A DNA stretch of 64,000 nt from Streptomyces sp. PR69 (GCF_026420845.1 NZ_JAOWCB010000013.1:119008-183007), one strand, 5' to 3'; shown: positions 8,156-18,020, counted from the stretch's first letter. Translations and numbers: made by a program. The notes: a model not told the origin generated them from the sequence alone.

Positions 8156-10771
8156 TCAGGTCGGCAGGACCGGCAGCAGCCGCGGCAGATGCCCGTCCGA
8201 CGCCTCCGCCGCCCGCACGCGCTCCTCGGGGACCCCCCCGTACAGGGTCGTCCGGGGACGCACCGGGCGGCCGGCCGACTCCGCGATGGCGGTCAGGTCC
8301 CGGATGGAGCGGTACGACCCGTAGCTGGAGCCCGCCATCCGGGAGATGGTCTCCTCCATCAGGGTGCCGCCCAGGTCGTTCGCGCCGGAGCGGAGCATCT
8401 CGGCCGCGCCATCCGCGCCCAGTTTCACCCAGCTCGTCTGGATATTGGTGATGTGCGGGTGGAGCAGCAGCCGGGCCATGGCCGTCACCGCGCGGTTGTC
8501 GCGGACGGTCGGGCCGGGGCGGGCGATGCCCGCGAGATAGACGGGCGCGTTGGTGTGGATGAAGGGGAGGGTGACGAACTCGGTGAATCCGCCGGTCTCC
8601 TGCTGGATGCGCGCCAGGGTGCGCAGATGGCCCAGCCAGTGGCGCGGCTGGTCCACATGTCCGTACATCATCGTGGAGCTGGAGCGGATGCCGAGCTGAT
8701 GCGCGGTGCGGATCACCTCGATCCAGGTGGCGGCGGGCAGTTTGCCCTTGGTGAGGATCCAGCGGACCTCGTCGTCGAGGATCTCGGCGGCCGTGCCGGG
8801 GATGGAGTCCAGACCGGCCTCCTTGGCGGCGGTCAGCCAGTCGCGGATGGACATCCCGGTGCGGGTCGCGCCGTTGACGACCTCCATCGGGGAGAAGGCG
8901 TGCACATGCATGCCGGGGACGCGCTTCTTGACGGCGCGGGCGATGTCGAAGTAGGCGGTGCCCGGCAGGTCGGGGTGGATGCCGCCCTGCATGCACACCT
9001 CGACCGCGCCGACGTCCCAGGCCTGCTGTGCGCGGTCGGCGATCTGCTCCAGCGACAGCGTGTAGGCGTCGGCGTCGGTGCGCCGCTGGGCGAAGGCGCA
9101 GAAGCGGCAGCCGGTGTAGCAGACGTTGGTGAAGTTGATGTTGCGGGTGACGATATAGGTGACGTGCTCGCCCGCCACGTCCCGGCGGAGTTCGTCGGCG
9201 ATCCGGGCCAGGGCGTCAAGCGCCGGTCCTTCGGCGTGCAGCAGCGCGAGGGCCGCGTCGTCGTCGAGCTTCGCCGGGTCGTCGGCGGCCTGTGAGAGGG
9301 CCGCGCGCACATCGGCGTCGATGCGCTGCGGGGCCATGCCGGGCACGGCGGCCTCGCGCAGCGCCTCCCAGTCCCCGTACACCTCGTCGAAGTCGTCCCG
9401 CCGGTCGCCGGTGCGGCCCTCCGTGTCGATGGTGCGGTGCAGATCGGTGCGGCCTGTTCCCGACCCGGTCGCGGTGAACGTCTCGTCCGGCTCCTGCCAG
9501 GGCAGGCCCCGTACGACGGCGTCCTCGCGCGCCAGCCCGGTCTCCGGGTCGGCGAGCGCCTCGACGTGCGGCCGCAGCCGCGGGTCGAGCCAGGGCTCTC
9601 CGCGCCGTACGAACTCCGGGTATACGCAGAGACGTTCCCGCAGGGTGAAGCCCGCTTCCGCGGAGCGCCGCGCGAGGACGTCGATCTGCGGCCAGGGCCG
9701 CTCGGGGTTGACATGGTCGGGGGTGAGCGGCGAGACGCCGCCCCAGTCGTCGATTCCGGCGTCGATGAGCCGCCCGTACTCCCCGTCCACCAGATTGGGC
9801 GGGGCCTGGAGGCAGCCGGAGGGGCCCATGATGTGCCGGGCGACGGCGACGGCGGCGACCAGGTCGTCCAGTTCGGCGTCCGGCATCCCGCGCATCGCCG
9901 TGTCCGGTTTGGCGCGGAAGTTCTGAATGATCAGCTCCTGGATGCCGTGGTACGCGCGGGAGACGCGGCGCAGCGCGAACAGCGACTCGGCCCGCTCCTC
10001 ATAGGTCTCCCCGATGCCGATGAGCAGCCCGCTGGTGAACGGCACCGATGAGCGCCCGGCGTCGTCCAGCACCCGCAGCCGGACGGCAGGCTCCTTGTCG
10101 GGTGAGCCGTGGTGCGGGCCGCCGGGCTCGCTCCACAGCCGCCGCGCCGTGGTCTCCAGCATCATGCCCATCGACGGGGCCACCGGCTTCAGCCTCTGGA
10201 AGTCGGTCCAGCTCATGACGCCGGGGTTGAGGTGCGGCAGCAGCCCGGTCTCCTCCAGGATGCGGATCGCGATGGCGCGGACATAGGCGAGGGTGTCGTC
10301 GTAGCCGTGCGCGTCGAGCCACTCCCGGGCCTCGGGCCAGCGGTCCTCCGGTTTGTCGCCCAGGGTGATCAGGGCTTCCTTGCAGCCCAGTTCGGCGCCG
10401 CGCCGGGCGATGTCCAGCACCTCGTCCGGGGACATAAACATGCCGTGTCCCGCGCGCCGCAGTTTGCCGGGGACGGTGACGAAGGTGCAGTAGTGGCACT
10501 TGTCCCGGCACAGCCGGGTGAGCGGGATGAACACGCTCTTGGAGTACGTGATGACGCCGGGTCTGCCCGCGGCCTCAAGCCCCGAGTCCCGCACCCGCGC
10601 GGCCGAGGCGCACAGGTCGTCGAGGTCCTCGCCGCGCGCCTGAAGCAGCACGGCGGCTTCGGCGGCATCGAGCGCCACGCCCTCTCTGGCGCGCTTGAGG
10701 GCCCTGCGCATGGCGTTGGAGGTGGGACGTCCTGGCTCGCTGCGCGACGCATTCGCGGCACTCGTGGTCAT
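8156..10771 (-). CDS. fbiC: Bifunctional FO synthase (CofG/CofH fusion), F420 biosynthesis
   Basis: An 871-residue cytoplasmic enzyme with two radical SAM domains that make 7,8-didemethyl-8-hydroxy-5-deazariboflavin (FO) from tyrosine and the flavin precursor. The N-terminal CofG part has CRDKCHYC (CX3CX2C, residues 88-95); the C-terminal CofH part has CYTGCRFC near residue 551. Both halves are full length. ATG 10771 is preferred over the in-frame ATG four codons upstream, although neither has a strong RBS. A F420-type LLM oxidoreductase lies upstream on the same strand, which suits cofactor and user being neighbours. From memory this is at SCO4429 in S. coelicolor. Confidence 0.95.
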   Translation of the reverse strand: MTTSAANASRSEPGRPTSNAMRRALKRAREGVALDAAEAAVLLQARGEDLDDLCASAARVRDSGLEAAGRPGVITYSKSVFIPLTRLCRDKCHYCTFVTVPGKLRRAGHGMFMSPDEVLDIARRGAELGCKEALITLGDKPEDRWPEAREWLDAHGYDDTLAYVRAIAIRILEETGLLPHLNPGVMSWTDFQRLKPVAPSMGMMLETTARRLWSEPGGPHHGSPDKEPAVRLRVLDDAGRSSVPFTSGLLIGIGETYEERAESLFALRRVSRAYHGIQELIIQNFRAKPDTAMRGMPDAELDDLVAAVAVARHIMGPSGCLQAPPNLVDGEYGRLIDAGIDDWGGVSPLTPDHVNPERPWPQIDVLARRSAEAGFTLRERLCVYPEFVRRGEPWLDPRLRPHVEALADPETGLAREDAVVRGLPWQEPDETFTATGSGTGRTDLHRTIDTEGRTGDRRDDFDEVYGDWEALREAAVPGMAPQRIDADVRAALSQAADDPAKLDDDAALALLHAEGPALDALARIADELRRDVAGEHVTYIVTRNINFTNVCYTGCRFCAFAQRRTDADAYTLSLEQIADRAQQAWDVGAVEVCMQGGIHPDLPGTAYFDIARAVKKRVPGMHVHAFSPMEVVNGATRTGMSIRDWLTAAKEAGLDSIPGTAAEILDDEVRWILTKGKLPAATWIEVIRTAHQLGIRSSSTMMYGHVDQPRHWLGHLRTLARIQQETGGFTEFVTLPFIHTNAPVYLAGIARPGPTVRDNRAVTAMARLLLHPHITNIQTSWVKLGADGAAEMLRSGANDLGGTLMEETISRMAGSSYGSYRSIRDLTAIAESAGRPVRPRTTLYGGVPEERVRAAEASDGHLPRLLPVLPT

Positions 10772-10900
10772 GCGTCCGAGCATACGAGCGAACCCACCGC
10801 GGGCCGAGGCCGCGCCCTGTTCAGCCCCGCGGCCCGGCCGGCTGACGGCGGCGGCGTCGCCCCGCGCGTTGACCCGCCCGCAGCCCCGTACGGACGACCG

Positions 10901-11728
10901 TCACAGATACCGCGCGTAGTCGTCCAGCGTGCGCAGCACCTCCCGCTCCCCCGCGGGCGGCAGTTGCAGCACGACCTCCGTCACGCCCAGGTCGGCGTAG
11001 TGCGCCAGCTTGCCGGGGCTCGGCAGGACGGCATACGGCACCACCTGAAGCTCCTCCGGCTTGCGCCCCGCGGACTCCCACGCGGCGCGCAGCACGGGCA
11101 GGGACTCGGTCAGCCCGCGCCCGCCGATGGGCAGCCAGCCGTCCGCGAACTGGGCGAGGTCGGCGAAGAGCCGGGGCCCGGCGGCGCCGCCGAGGAGGGT
11201 CCGCGGCGCGCCTCCGGCGGGTTTGGGGTGTGCGTACGAGGGCCGTACGGAGCAGTGCTCGCCCTGGTACCCGGTCGGTTCCGCCGCCCACAGGGCCCGC
11301 ATCAGGCCCATCCGGTCGCGGACGACGTCCCGCCGCGTGGACCAGATGACGCCGTGGTCCGCCGCCTCCTCCTTGTTCCAGCCGTAGCCGAGGCCGAGCG
11401 TGAACCGGCCGCCCGACAGCTGGTCCAGGCTCGCGATCTGCTTGGCCAGGGCGATCGGGTCGTGCTGGGCGAGCAGGGCGACGCCGGTGCCGATGCCGAG
11501 GCGTTCGGTGACGGCGGCCGCCTGGGCGAGCGCGACGAAGGGGTCGAGGGTGCGGCCGTACTCCCTCGGCAGTTCGCCGCCCGCCGGGTAGGGGGAGGCG
11601 CGCTCGACGGGGATGTGGGTGTGCTCCGGCAGATAGAGCCCCGCGAAGCCGCGCTGCTCCAGTTCCCGCGCCAGCCGCACCGGGGTGATCGTCTCATCGG
11701 TCAGGAAGATCGTGGTCGCGATGCGCAT
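10901..11728 (-). CDS. LLM-class F420-dependent oxidoreductase
   Basis: A 275-residue TIM-barrel oxidoreductase of the luciferase-like family. Typical segments are MRIATTIFLTDETI, FAGLYLPEHTHIP, the GTGVALLAQHDPIALAKQIA strand and LGLGYGWNKEE. The bound cofactor is inferred to be F420 from subfamily resemblance and from the neighbouring fbiC, which is downstream on the same strand with a 129-bp gap. The frame is open to 12214, but ATG 11728 has GGAGG 5-10 bases upstream and homology starts there. The substrate is unknown. Confidence 0.85.
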   Translation of the reverse strand: MRIATTIFLTDETITPVRLARELEQRGFAGLYLPEHTHIPVERASPYPAGGELPREYGRTLDPFVALAQAAAVTERLGIGTGVALLAQHDPIALAKQIASLDQLSGGRFTLGLGYGWNKEEAADHGVIWSTRRDVVRDRMGLMRALWAAEPTGYQGEHCSVRPSYAHPKPAGGAPRTLLGGAAGPRLFADLAQFADGWLPIGGRGLTESLPVLRAAWESAGRKPEELQVVPYAVLPSPGKLAHYADLGVTEVVLQLPPAGEREVLRTLDDYARYL

Positions 11729-11912
11729 CGGGGGCCTCCATCGTCTCCTGGTCGATACGCAGAGTGGCGTGGCCAACGTATGCCGTGCCGCGTGAAGTGC
11801 CCAGCCCCGGGCCGCTTTTCGTCGTGCTGTTTCCTGCGAGTGCCCGGCCGGGTTGAAGCAGGCCGACCGCTGTCGATCACCGATGTAATTACCCCTGGTA
11901 GGGTGCCCGACA

Positions 11913-11928
11913 TCACCGTGACTGGTGA
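11913..11928. promoter_or_regulatory. Short palindrome upstream of the LuxR-type gene
   Basis: TCACC-N6-GGTGA lies 23 bases upstream of the chosen start of the small LuxR-type regulator. It could be an autoregulatory operator. The symmetry is short, so confidence is low. Confidence 0.25.
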
Positions 11929-11951
11929 GTAACACAGAGGGGATGCCCGTA

Positions 11952-12290
11952 ATGACCACGCGGGATGCAAGTGACCTGTCCGCAGCAGGGCTGCATAATG
12001 CGCTGTACAGGGGGGCGCAGCCGGTTGCTCCAGGTAACCCCAACGGCGTCGCGTCGCTGACGGATCGGGAGAAACAAGTACTTGTGCTCCTCGGGTCCGC
12101 TGCCGGAAACCGGAGCATCGCACGGACGCTGGGGATAGCGGAACGGACAGTCAAGGCACATCTGACAAACCTCATGAGCAAGATCGGTGTCGCGTCTCGA
12201 ATTGAGGCTGCCATCTTCGCTTTTGCACACCACGAGCTCCTGCGCTCTGCGGACCTATGCCCTTGCGGGCCATACCCAAAAGTCCAATAG
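11952..12290 (+). CDS. Small LuxR-type helix-turn-helix regulator without receiver domain
   Basis: A protein of about 112 residues that is mostly one LuxR/GerE DNA-binding domain: SLTDREKQVLVLLGSAAGNR, SIARTLGIAERTVKAHLTNL and MSKIGVASRIEA. It lacks a receiver or any sensor domain; about 35 polar residues precede the HTH and a Cys-containing tail (DLCPCGPYPK) follows. The ATG at 11952 is chosen because AGAGGGG at 11936-11942 is well spaced; in-frame GTG 11925 and ATG 11943 are alternatives. It sits directly upstream of the secreted protein, lipoprotein and ABC transporter genes, on the same strand, and is a plausible regulator of them. Confidence 0.75.
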   Translation: MTTRDASDLSAAGLHNALYRGAQPVAPGNPNGVASLTDREKQVLVLLGSAAGNRSIARTLGIAERTVKAHLTNLMSKIGVASRIEAAIFAFAHHELLRSADLCPCGPYPKVQ

Positions 12291-12356
12291 CGATCGGGGC
12301 TGCCGAGAGGGAGACTCCTCCTCGCCAGATGTGCAATAGACCTGAGGGGTAGTCAA

Positions 12357-12827
12357 ATGAGAATTGATGGAAACCGTGCACGCCTCGTCTCCGGCGGGAC
12401 TGCCATTCTTGCGGCCAGCACCCTCCTGCTGACGGCTGCACCGCTCGCACACGCAGGTGGAAAGCCTCGGTCCACGAGCCTCCCCGGGGGCGCAAAGCTG
12501 ACATCCAACATTTGGTACAGCAACAGCCTCAGCTTCAGGGGTTGCGGCGACTACCAGGTCTCAGCCGTGATATCGGGAGGCAAGGCGCCCCGTTCCGGAA
12601 AGGACAACGTCAAGACACGCGTCACCGCCACCGGCTACGGCGTCGCTTGGAACGGCAGCCCCCTTACGAGCGGAACCCTGGACAAGTCCGTGACGAACAA
12701 CAAGGGCCAGCGCGGCGCCTACCTCAAAGGCAGCAAGTGCTACGGGATGACCACCGTGTACGTCACTTACAACAACACAGCCAGCACCTTCTACTACGGC
12801 ACGCACCGAAACGTGTCTGCAAGCTGA
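12357..12827 (+). CDS. Secreted protein of unknown function with two cysteines
   Basis: A 156-residue protein with a clear Sec signal peptide: basic start MRIDGNRARL, hydrophobic core AAStLLLTAAPL and a cleavage site after AHA (residue 33). The mature part is about 123 residues, rich in Ser, Thr, Gly, Asn and Tyr, with only two cysteines (63 and 128) that could form one disulphide. It has no transmembrane segment and looks beta-rich. I do not recognise a family. The segment ending STFYYGTH is loosely reminiscent of lactococcin-972-type bacteriocins, but this is not enough for an assignment. RBS GAGGGG is at 12344-12349. It is followed by a lipoprotein after 12 bases and then a MacB-like transporter. 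Confidence 0.75.
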   Translation: MRIDGNRARLVSGGTAILAASTLLLTAAPLAHAGGKPRSTSLPGGAKLTSNIWYSNSLSFRGCGDYQVSAVISGGKAPRSGKDNVKTRVTATGYGVAWNGSPLTSGTLDKSVTNNKGQRGAYLKGSKCYGMTTVYVTYNNTASTFYYGTHRNVSAS

Positions 12828-12839
12828 AGAGGAGAAAGG

Positions 12840-13730
12840 GTGACCCGCAGAGGGGCACTGTCGGTTGGGCGCTTCGGCGCCCGACCGGGCCGTTTCACAG
12901 CTGTATTCGCCATGGCAGCCGCCTTGTCCGTCAGCGGGTGCGCCGGGCCGTCCGGCATGGATCGCGTGGTGGACGAACTCAATAGCTTCCGCGTCGGGGA
13001 CGGAGCTTACTCGCCCGTCACTCCCACTGGCCGGAACGAAGGCGACGATCCGGTCCATGACATGTCTGCCCTCTACTTCGCCGCCGCACTCGCGGACTCG
13101 AGCGGGCGGGGCAGCGAGGTCGTCTCGGTCGAAAAGGTACGCGAGTACGTTGCCACGCAGCCGGGCTGTGATGGTGCACTCTTCGCCGCATCGCTCCTCC
13201 ACATCGCCCAGGAGCGCGACAAGGCGCTGGAGAAGAATGCCGCCTCGTGCAGTATCAAGCGGCTCACCTCGGACGGCGTCACACAAATGAACGCGGAAGG
13301 CACAGGGCTCACCATTCAGATGCTGGAACGCCTCGGCTACGCCGATGACATCCCGCCTCTGAAGGCGGAGCTCTTCGACGTGGACGACAGAACCGACCGT
13401 TACCACGCCTGGCAGACCCTCGCCCTCGCCCCATACTTGGCCAACAAGACCGAAGCCCTCCAGCACTTTGACAGCCAGGTCGCGGAGTCCAGCGAGTTCC
13501 TCGAGTCTCCGGACAGCAAAGCCCTCGTCGGTGAGATAGTCGCGGCCTACCAGGTTCCCGGGAACGGGATCGGGGAGGCCGGCCTGCCTGACACTCTCGA
13601 ATCCTGGCTCGACAAAGCCCGTGGGTGCGAGGGTGCCGAACAGTTCTACCGGCCTTTCCAATCGGCTGACGTATGCACACTCAAGGAGACGTGGGCGGCT
13701 TTCTCAAGCGGGCTGGTGAACCCGAAGTGA
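12840..13730 (+). CDS. Lipoprotein of unknown function
   Basis: A 296-residue protein with a basic N-terminus, a hydrophobic stretch and lipobox VSGC (lipid-modified Cys at residue 34), so it should be anchored on the outer face of the membrane. The rest is mostly helical, acidic and Ala-rich, with further cysteines in TQPGCDGALF, AASCSIKR, GCEGAEQF and DVCTLKE. No known domain is recognised. The GTG start has GAGGAGAAAGG just upstream. Its stop overlaps the start of the ABC ATPase gene (GTGA), so the lipoprotein, ATPase and permease are translationally coupled. A role as substrate-handling or immunity lipoprotein for the transporter is inference. Confidence 0.75.
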   Translation: MTRRGALSVGRFGARPGRFTAVFAMAAALSVSGCAGPSGMDRVVDELNSFRVGDGAYSPVTPTGRNEGDDPVHDMSALYFAAALADSSGRGSEVVSVEKVREYVATQPGCDGALFAASLLHIAQERDKALEKNAASCSIKRLTSDGVTQMNAEGTGLTIQMLERLGYADDIPPLKAELFDVDDRTDRYHAWQTLALAPYLANKTEALQHFDSQVAESSEFLESPDSKALVGEIVAAYQVPGNGIGEAGLPDTLESWLDKARGCEGAEQFYRPFQSADVCTLKETWAAFSSGLVNPK

Positions 13731-14368
13731 CGCTGCTGGAGCTCGACTCCGTGAGCAAGGAGTTTCCCGGTCCGCTCACCGTGCTGAGGGACATCTCACT
13801 CGCCATGAGGTCGCACGAGTTGGTGTGGCTGCGCGGTCCGTCCGGCACGGGCAAAACCACCCTGCTGTCGATCACCGGCCTGTTGGCAGCCCCAACCCGC
13901 GGCACCGTACTGGTATGCGGCGCCAGCGGGCTGTCGGGTGGCCAAGCCGCACGCACCCGGCGCGAACACATCGGATTCGTCTTCCAGAAGCCGGTGTTCC
14001 TTCCCTCCCTGAACACCGTGGAGAACGTGGCACTGCCCTCGCTGGGTCACCGAACCGAAGCCTTCTCCACCGCCGCCAAGCTGCTGGACCAGTTCGGAGT
14101 GGGCAACAGGGCGTCGCACCGCACCACGCTCCTGTCGGGCGGTGAAGCCCAGCGCGTCGCCCTGGCCCGGGCACTGGTCAACGACCCCGCACTGGTCCTT
14201 GCCGACGAGCCCACGGCCGGGCTCGATGACGATGCAAGCGCCCTTGTACGCGGGCATCTCTCGCGACTGGCCGCCGAGGGGCGAGGCGTCCTCGTCGCCT
14301 CTCACGACCCTGCCTTCGCACAGATCGCGACACGCACCATCAGTCTGCGGGAAGGGAAGCTGTCGTGA
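13727..14368 (+). CDS. ABC transporter ATP-binding protein (LolD/MacB type)
   Basis: A 213-residue ATPase with Walker A GPSGTGKTT, Q-loop FVFQKPVF, signature LLSGGEAQRVALARAL, Walker B LVLADEPTAGLD and H-loop VASHDP. The subfamily is that of lipoprotein- or peptide-handling MacB/LolD/FtsE ATPases. The GTG start at 13727 overlaps the upstream stop; an open frame extends to 13673, but that lies inside the lipoprotein gene. It overlaps the permease gene by four bases (GTGA). Confidence 0.9.
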   Translation: MTLLELDSVSKEFPGPLTVLRDISLAMRSHELVWLRGPSGTGKTTLLSITGLLAAPTRGTVLVCGASGLSGGQAARTRREHIGFVFQKPVFLPSLNTVENVALPSLGHRTEAFSTAAKLLDQFGVGNRASHRTTLLSGGEAQRVALARALVNDPALVLADEPTAGLDDDASALVRGHLSRLAAEGRGVLVASHDPAFAQIATRTISLREGKLS

Positions 14369-15579
14369 CCGAGACCCCTCTGGTCCGCGGTGAGGTGCTG
14401 CGCTCCCTGCGCCGTCACTGGGCGATGCCACTGTTCCTCGCCCTCCTGATCGGTTTCGTCGTCGTGGCGCGCGGCCCCGTACAAGAGGCCCGTGCGACTG
14501 CCGTCGAGCTCGACTCCGGCGACGGCAGACTCCGCACGATCAGCGTGTGGGCCACCACTCCCGACGACCGCACACCACTCACACAAGAGCGCATCGACGA
14601 GATCGCCGCTGTCCCCGGCGTCACCGCGGTCACCCCTTACGATGGGGACGGTGCCGAGGTCTATCTGGCGGAGGACCAGTCACGGCAGAACCCGCGCATG
14701 CTCGCTTTGCGGCCCTGGACTGCTGCCCACCCGCCCCTGGCCGCGCAGAAGGAGCCGGACCGGTCATTCGCCGTGGCTCCCGGCGAGATCGTGCTGCCGG
14801 ACGGGTTCGCCGGCCTGTCCGCCGACCAGCTCATCGGACGCGACATCGTCGTCATGCATACCCCCATCGACCGTGTCGAGACCGGTAAGGACGGCAGTGA
14901 GTCCCTGCACGGCGGCGAGCCCGAAGAACTCCGCTTCACCGTCACCGGCGTGCACGACGACTCCACGGGGAACCTGGACGGCCCAGGCAGCGCCTATGTT
15001 CACCCTGACATCGCCGTAAAGCTGTATGCGGCGTCTCAAGCCAAGACCGTCGAAGAGCTGTACGCCACAGAGGGCTTCGAGAACATCCAGGTCGAGGTCG
15101 CCTCGGCCAGCCAGGTGGGCACGGTCCAGCGGCATCTGCGCCAGGAGGGGCTCTACGCGGCGAGCATCACCGCCCAGATGCAGGCCCTGTCTCCCGCACT
15201 GTCCTTCCTCGACACCGCTTCCACCACCGCGCTGTGGGCCATCGCCGTGCTGGCCGCCCTGTTCGGACTTGTGATGGGCACACAGCGGGTACGCGCCCGC
15301 ATGAGCGAGATCGGCCTGCTCAAGGCGCTCGGATTCACCGAGAACCGGATCTTCTGCCTGGTCGCCATCGAGTTGTTCGTCATTGGCACCGTCACCGCCG
15401 TCATCGGCGTCGTGATCGGTGCAGCCGCCGTCGGAATGCTGAGCGGACCGGGTGCCATTCACTTGCCCACCGCCGCCGTGCTCCTTCCGGTGCCGGGTGT
15501 GGCGCTGGTAGCGGGCGCTCTGCTCCCCCTGTACTACGCCAGACGCCTCCCGCCCGACACAGTCCTACGCGACACGTAG
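14365..15579 (+). CDS. ABC transporter permease, FtsX/MacB type
   Basis: A 404-residue membrane protein with MacB topology: one helix near residues 17-37, a large extracytoplasmic domain (about 40-275) and three C-terminal helices (about 285-310, 330-360, 370-395). The C-terminal FtsX signature appears as VRARMSEIGLLKALGFTENR. MacB-type systems act as mechanotransmitters that extract or expel peptides and lipoproteins rather than import solutes. With the upstream ATPase and lipoprotein it forms a complete export or extraction unit; the secreted protein at 12357 is the obvious candidate client. Confidence 0.87.
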   Translation: MTETPLVRGEVLRSLRRHWAMPLFLALLIGFVVVARGPVQEARATAVELDSGDGRLRTISVWATTPDDRTPLTQERIDEIAAVPGVTAVTPYDGDGAEVYLAEDQSRQNPRMLALRPWTAAHPPLAAQKEPDRSFAVAPGEIVLPDGFAGLSADQLIGRDIVVMHTPIDRVETGKDGSESLHGGEPEELRFTVTGVHDDSTGNLDGPGSAYVHPDIAVKLYAASQAKTVEELYATEGFENIQVEVASASQVGTVQRHLRQEGLYAASITAQMQALSPALSFLDTASTTALWAIAVLAALFGLVMGTQRVRARMSEIGLLKALGFTENRIFCLVAIELFVIGTVTAVIGVVIGAAAVGMLSGPGAIHLPTAAVLLPVPGVALVAGALLPLYYARRLPPDTVLRDT

Positions 15580-15674
15580 TCCAGTACCGTCGGCCCCCTT
15601 CCCTTGCACGGGCGTTCACGTCTCAATGCCACCGTCCGTGTGTACGCGCACCTCCTCTCTCGGGACGGGGAACC

Positions 15675-17192
15675 ATGGCGACGCGACGCACTCTGCTCGT
15701 GACGGGAGCCACGAGCGCGTTTACGTTGAGCGGTGTGAGGTTCGCGCAATCTGCCGACGCCGGCGCGGGCGGCAGCGGCGGCGACGGCGTTCAGACCCGG
15801 GTGGTGGGCGGCACCCTGCCACCCGGCTCGCCCGACTATGTCTATCTGCCCGTCGAGGTCCCGCCCGGGGTGCGCGAGATCCATGTCAGCTACGCCTATG
15901 AACGGGTCCCCGTCCCCTCCGGCACCCAGGGCAACGCCCTGGACATCGGCATCTTCGACGAACGCGGCACCGCGCTCGGCGGCCGCGGCTTCCGCGGCTG
16001 GTCGGGCGGGGCCCGCACGGAGTTCTTCATCCGCGCGGACGCGGCGACGCCCGGCTACATCCCGGGGCCGGTGCACCCGGGCACCTGGCATATCGCCCTC
16101 GGCCCGTACACGGTCGCCCCGCAGGGACTGCCGTACGAGGTGACCATCACGCTCCGCTTCGGCGCGCCCGCCCCCGCGCCGAGGCCGGTCTACCCTCCGG
16201 AGCGTGCCGCGGGGCGCGGCCGGTCCTGGTACCGGGGCGACTGCCATCTGCACACCGTCTTCTCGGACGGCAAGCGCACCCCCGAGGAGGTCGCGGCGGG
16301 TGCGCGGGCGGCCGGGCTGGACTTCATCAACACCTCGGAGCACAACACCCATGCGGCGCACGGGGCCTGGGAGGGCCTGTGGGGTGATGACCTGCTGATC
16401 CTCACGGGCGAGGAGGTCACCACCCGCAACGGCCACGCCCTCGCCCTGGGCACCGATCCGGGCGTCTTCGTCGACTGGCGCTACCGGGCCCGTGACAACC
16501 GCTTCGGCCATATCGCCCGCGGCATCAGACGCGCGGGCGGCCTGGTCGTGCCCGCCCATCCGCACGCCGCCTGCATCGGCTGCGGCTGGAAGTTCGGCTT
16601 CGGCGAGGCGGACGCGGTGGAGGTGTGGAACGGCCCGTACACCCCGGACGACGAGGTCGCCCTCGCCGCCTGGGACAGCACGCTGGCCGCCGCGGCCCGT
16701 TCCCGGCGCGCCTGGCTCCCGGCGATGGGCAGCAGCGACGCCCACCGGGAGCCGCAGGCCATCGGGGTTCCGCAGACGGTCGTCCTCGCCGACGAGCTGT
16801 CCCGCGGGGCGATCCTCGCGGGCATCCGCGCCGGCCGCTCGTATGTCGCCGAGTCCTGTGGGGTCTCCCTGGCCTTCTCCGCCGCGGGCGGCCGGGGCCG
16901 GCACGCGGGCATCGGCGAGCGGCTGCGCGTCGCGGACGACACCCCGGTGACGGTCCGCCTCGACGTCACAGGCGCCCCCGGCTGCACGGCGGCCTTCGTC
17001 ACCGACCAGGGCACGCTGCATACGGAGGCGCTGCCCGCGTCCGGGACGGGCACGGTGGAGTGGACTGCCACCCCGCAGTACGCCACATATGTACGGGCGG
17101 AGGTGCGCCACGCCCCGGTGACGCCGGGTGTGCCGGGTCTGCCGGGTCCGCTGGCGGCGATGACGAACCCGGTTTTCCTGGGCGGCCGGTGA
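15675..17192 (+). CDS. Secreted PHP-domain metallohydrolase (CehA/McbA family)
   Basis: A 505-residue protein. The N-terminus has a twin-arginine TRRTLLVTG followed by a hydrophobic stretch, suggesting Tat export. Residues about 40-180 form a beta-rich domain. The PHP domain begins near residue 190 with CHLHTVFSDG, then NTSEHN, PAHPHAACIGCG and GSSDAHRE, which supply the His/Asp metal ligands. Family members hydrolyse carbamates, phosphoesters or similar bonds; the substrate here is unknown. RBS GGGACGGGG precedes ATG 15675. It follows the ABC operon by 95 bases and probably forms a separate unit. Confidence 0.83.
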   Translation: MATRRTLLVTGATSAFTLSGVRFAQSADAGAGGSGGDGVQTRVVGGTLPPGSPDYVYLPVEVPPGVREIHVSYAYERVPVPSGTQGNALDIGIFDERGTALGGRGFRGWSGGARTEFFIRADAATPGYIPGPVHPGTWHIALGPYTVAPQGLPYEVTITLRFGAPAPAPRPVYPPERAAGRGRSWYRGDCHLHTVFSDGKRTPEEVAAGARAAGLDFINTSEHNTHAAHGAWEGLWGDDLLILTGEEVTTRNGHALALGTDPGVFVDWRYRARDNRFGHIARGIRRAGGLVVPAHPHAACIGCGWKFGFGEADAVEVWNGPYTPDDEVALAAWDSTLAAAARSRRAWLPAMGSSDAHREPQAIGVPQTVVLADELSRGAILAGIRAGRSYVAESCGVSLAFSAAGGRGRHAGIGERLRVADDTPVTVRLDVTGAPGCTAAFVTDQGTLHTEALPASGTGTVEWTATPQYATYVRAEVRHAPVTPGVPGLPGPLAAMTNPVFLGGR

Positions 17193-17235
17193 GCCCGGGT
17201 CAGCCCGTCCGCATCACGCCCGTCTCACAGCGATC

Positions 17236-17634
17236 TCACAACGCCGACGAACCCGACGACCACACGGACACGACGGTCATCAGCATGACGAACCCGGAGC
17301 CGAAGATCCACCACAGGGAAGGCGCGTGCGCCTTCACTTTGATGTCCGGATTGTTCTCCTGTTTCGCGATGTCCGCGCCGACCCATTTCCTCACCGGCGC
17401 GATCATGACCACGAACATGACCAGCACGGCGCTGTAGAGATAGAGAATTTCAGCGACCATGTAGCTTTTCGCGGCCGCGAAAGCCAGGGCGGAGACAGCC
17501 ACCGGCAGCGGCACAAAGGACACCGACCGCTTGGCCTTCGGCGTGGGCATGGACCAGCGCATCAGAGCGATATGCGCCGGAGTGACGGCGACGGCTATCA
17601 CGGCCCAGGCAAGGGTGGACAAGGAGAGAAACAT
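17236..17634 (-). CDS. Small four-helix membrane protein
   Basis: A 132-residue protein with four likely transmembrane helices (about residues 5-25, 42-62, 66-85 and 105-125) and a charged loop WVGADIAKQENNPD between helices 3 and 4. No function is recognised. The frame continues upstream to 17862, but ATG 17634 is chosen because hydrophobic homology starts there and a GAAAGG lies upstream. The short unknown remnant at 17717 lies just upstream on the same strand. Confidence 0.65.
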   Translation of the reverse strand: MFLSLSTLAWAVIAVAVTPAHIALMRWSMPTPKAKRSVSFVPLPVAVSALAFAAAKSYMVAEILYLYSAVLVMFVVMIAPVRKWVGADIAKQENNPDIKVKAHAPSLWWIFGSGFVMLMTVVSVWSSGSSAL

Positions 17635-17716
17635 AGAATGCCAGCCTTTCCGGGCCGGAGGGCAAGTCGCCGGAATACATACGGCATTGTCCTCCGGCCC
17701 GGATCGTATCACTCGA

Positions 17717-17875
17717 CTACCAGGGGGTAATGGCGTCCCAGGCGTCCTTGGCGGTGTCCAGCGCGCCGCCCCAGTCGGTGGTGAACACACCGACGACGGG
17801 CGAGATGATCTCCTGCTCGAACCGCGCGGCGAGGACGGACGCGGAACGGACCCCCTCGGCACCCCACTTGATCAC
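17717..17875 (-). pseudogene. Short C-terminal-like remnant, unknown family
   Basis: An open frame of 52 codons from a GTG to a TAG encodes VIKWGAEGVRSASVLAARF and continues to DWGGALDTAKDAWDAITPW. It has protein-like composition and an ending that looks like a natural C-terminus, but an in-frame TGA lies a little upstream and no RBS is seen. It is most likely the tail of a decayed larger gene. The parent family is not recognised. Confidence 0.35.
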
Positions 17876-18020
17876 ACCGGACACGCCGCAGCAAGGATGT
17901 ATTGGCCACCCATGTGGTGGCGATCAAGCCACGAGAAGGGCCGCAACGCCTCGGGGCAGCGCTACGGTCGGGAACCGCGCCCTCAACTGCCTTGCATCGC
18001 AAAAGAGTCCCTCACTATGC

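Noticed and set aside
6920..9295. 791-codon rightward frame over the glycohydrolase and fbiC
   Set aside because: Shadow frame opposite genes with intact catalytic motifs; it also runs through the intergenic repeat.
12357..12827. Lactococcin-972-type bacteriocin
   Set aside because: Signal peptide and a final FYY are suggestive, but the core motif and the usual fused membrane immunity protein are missing, so no family name is given.
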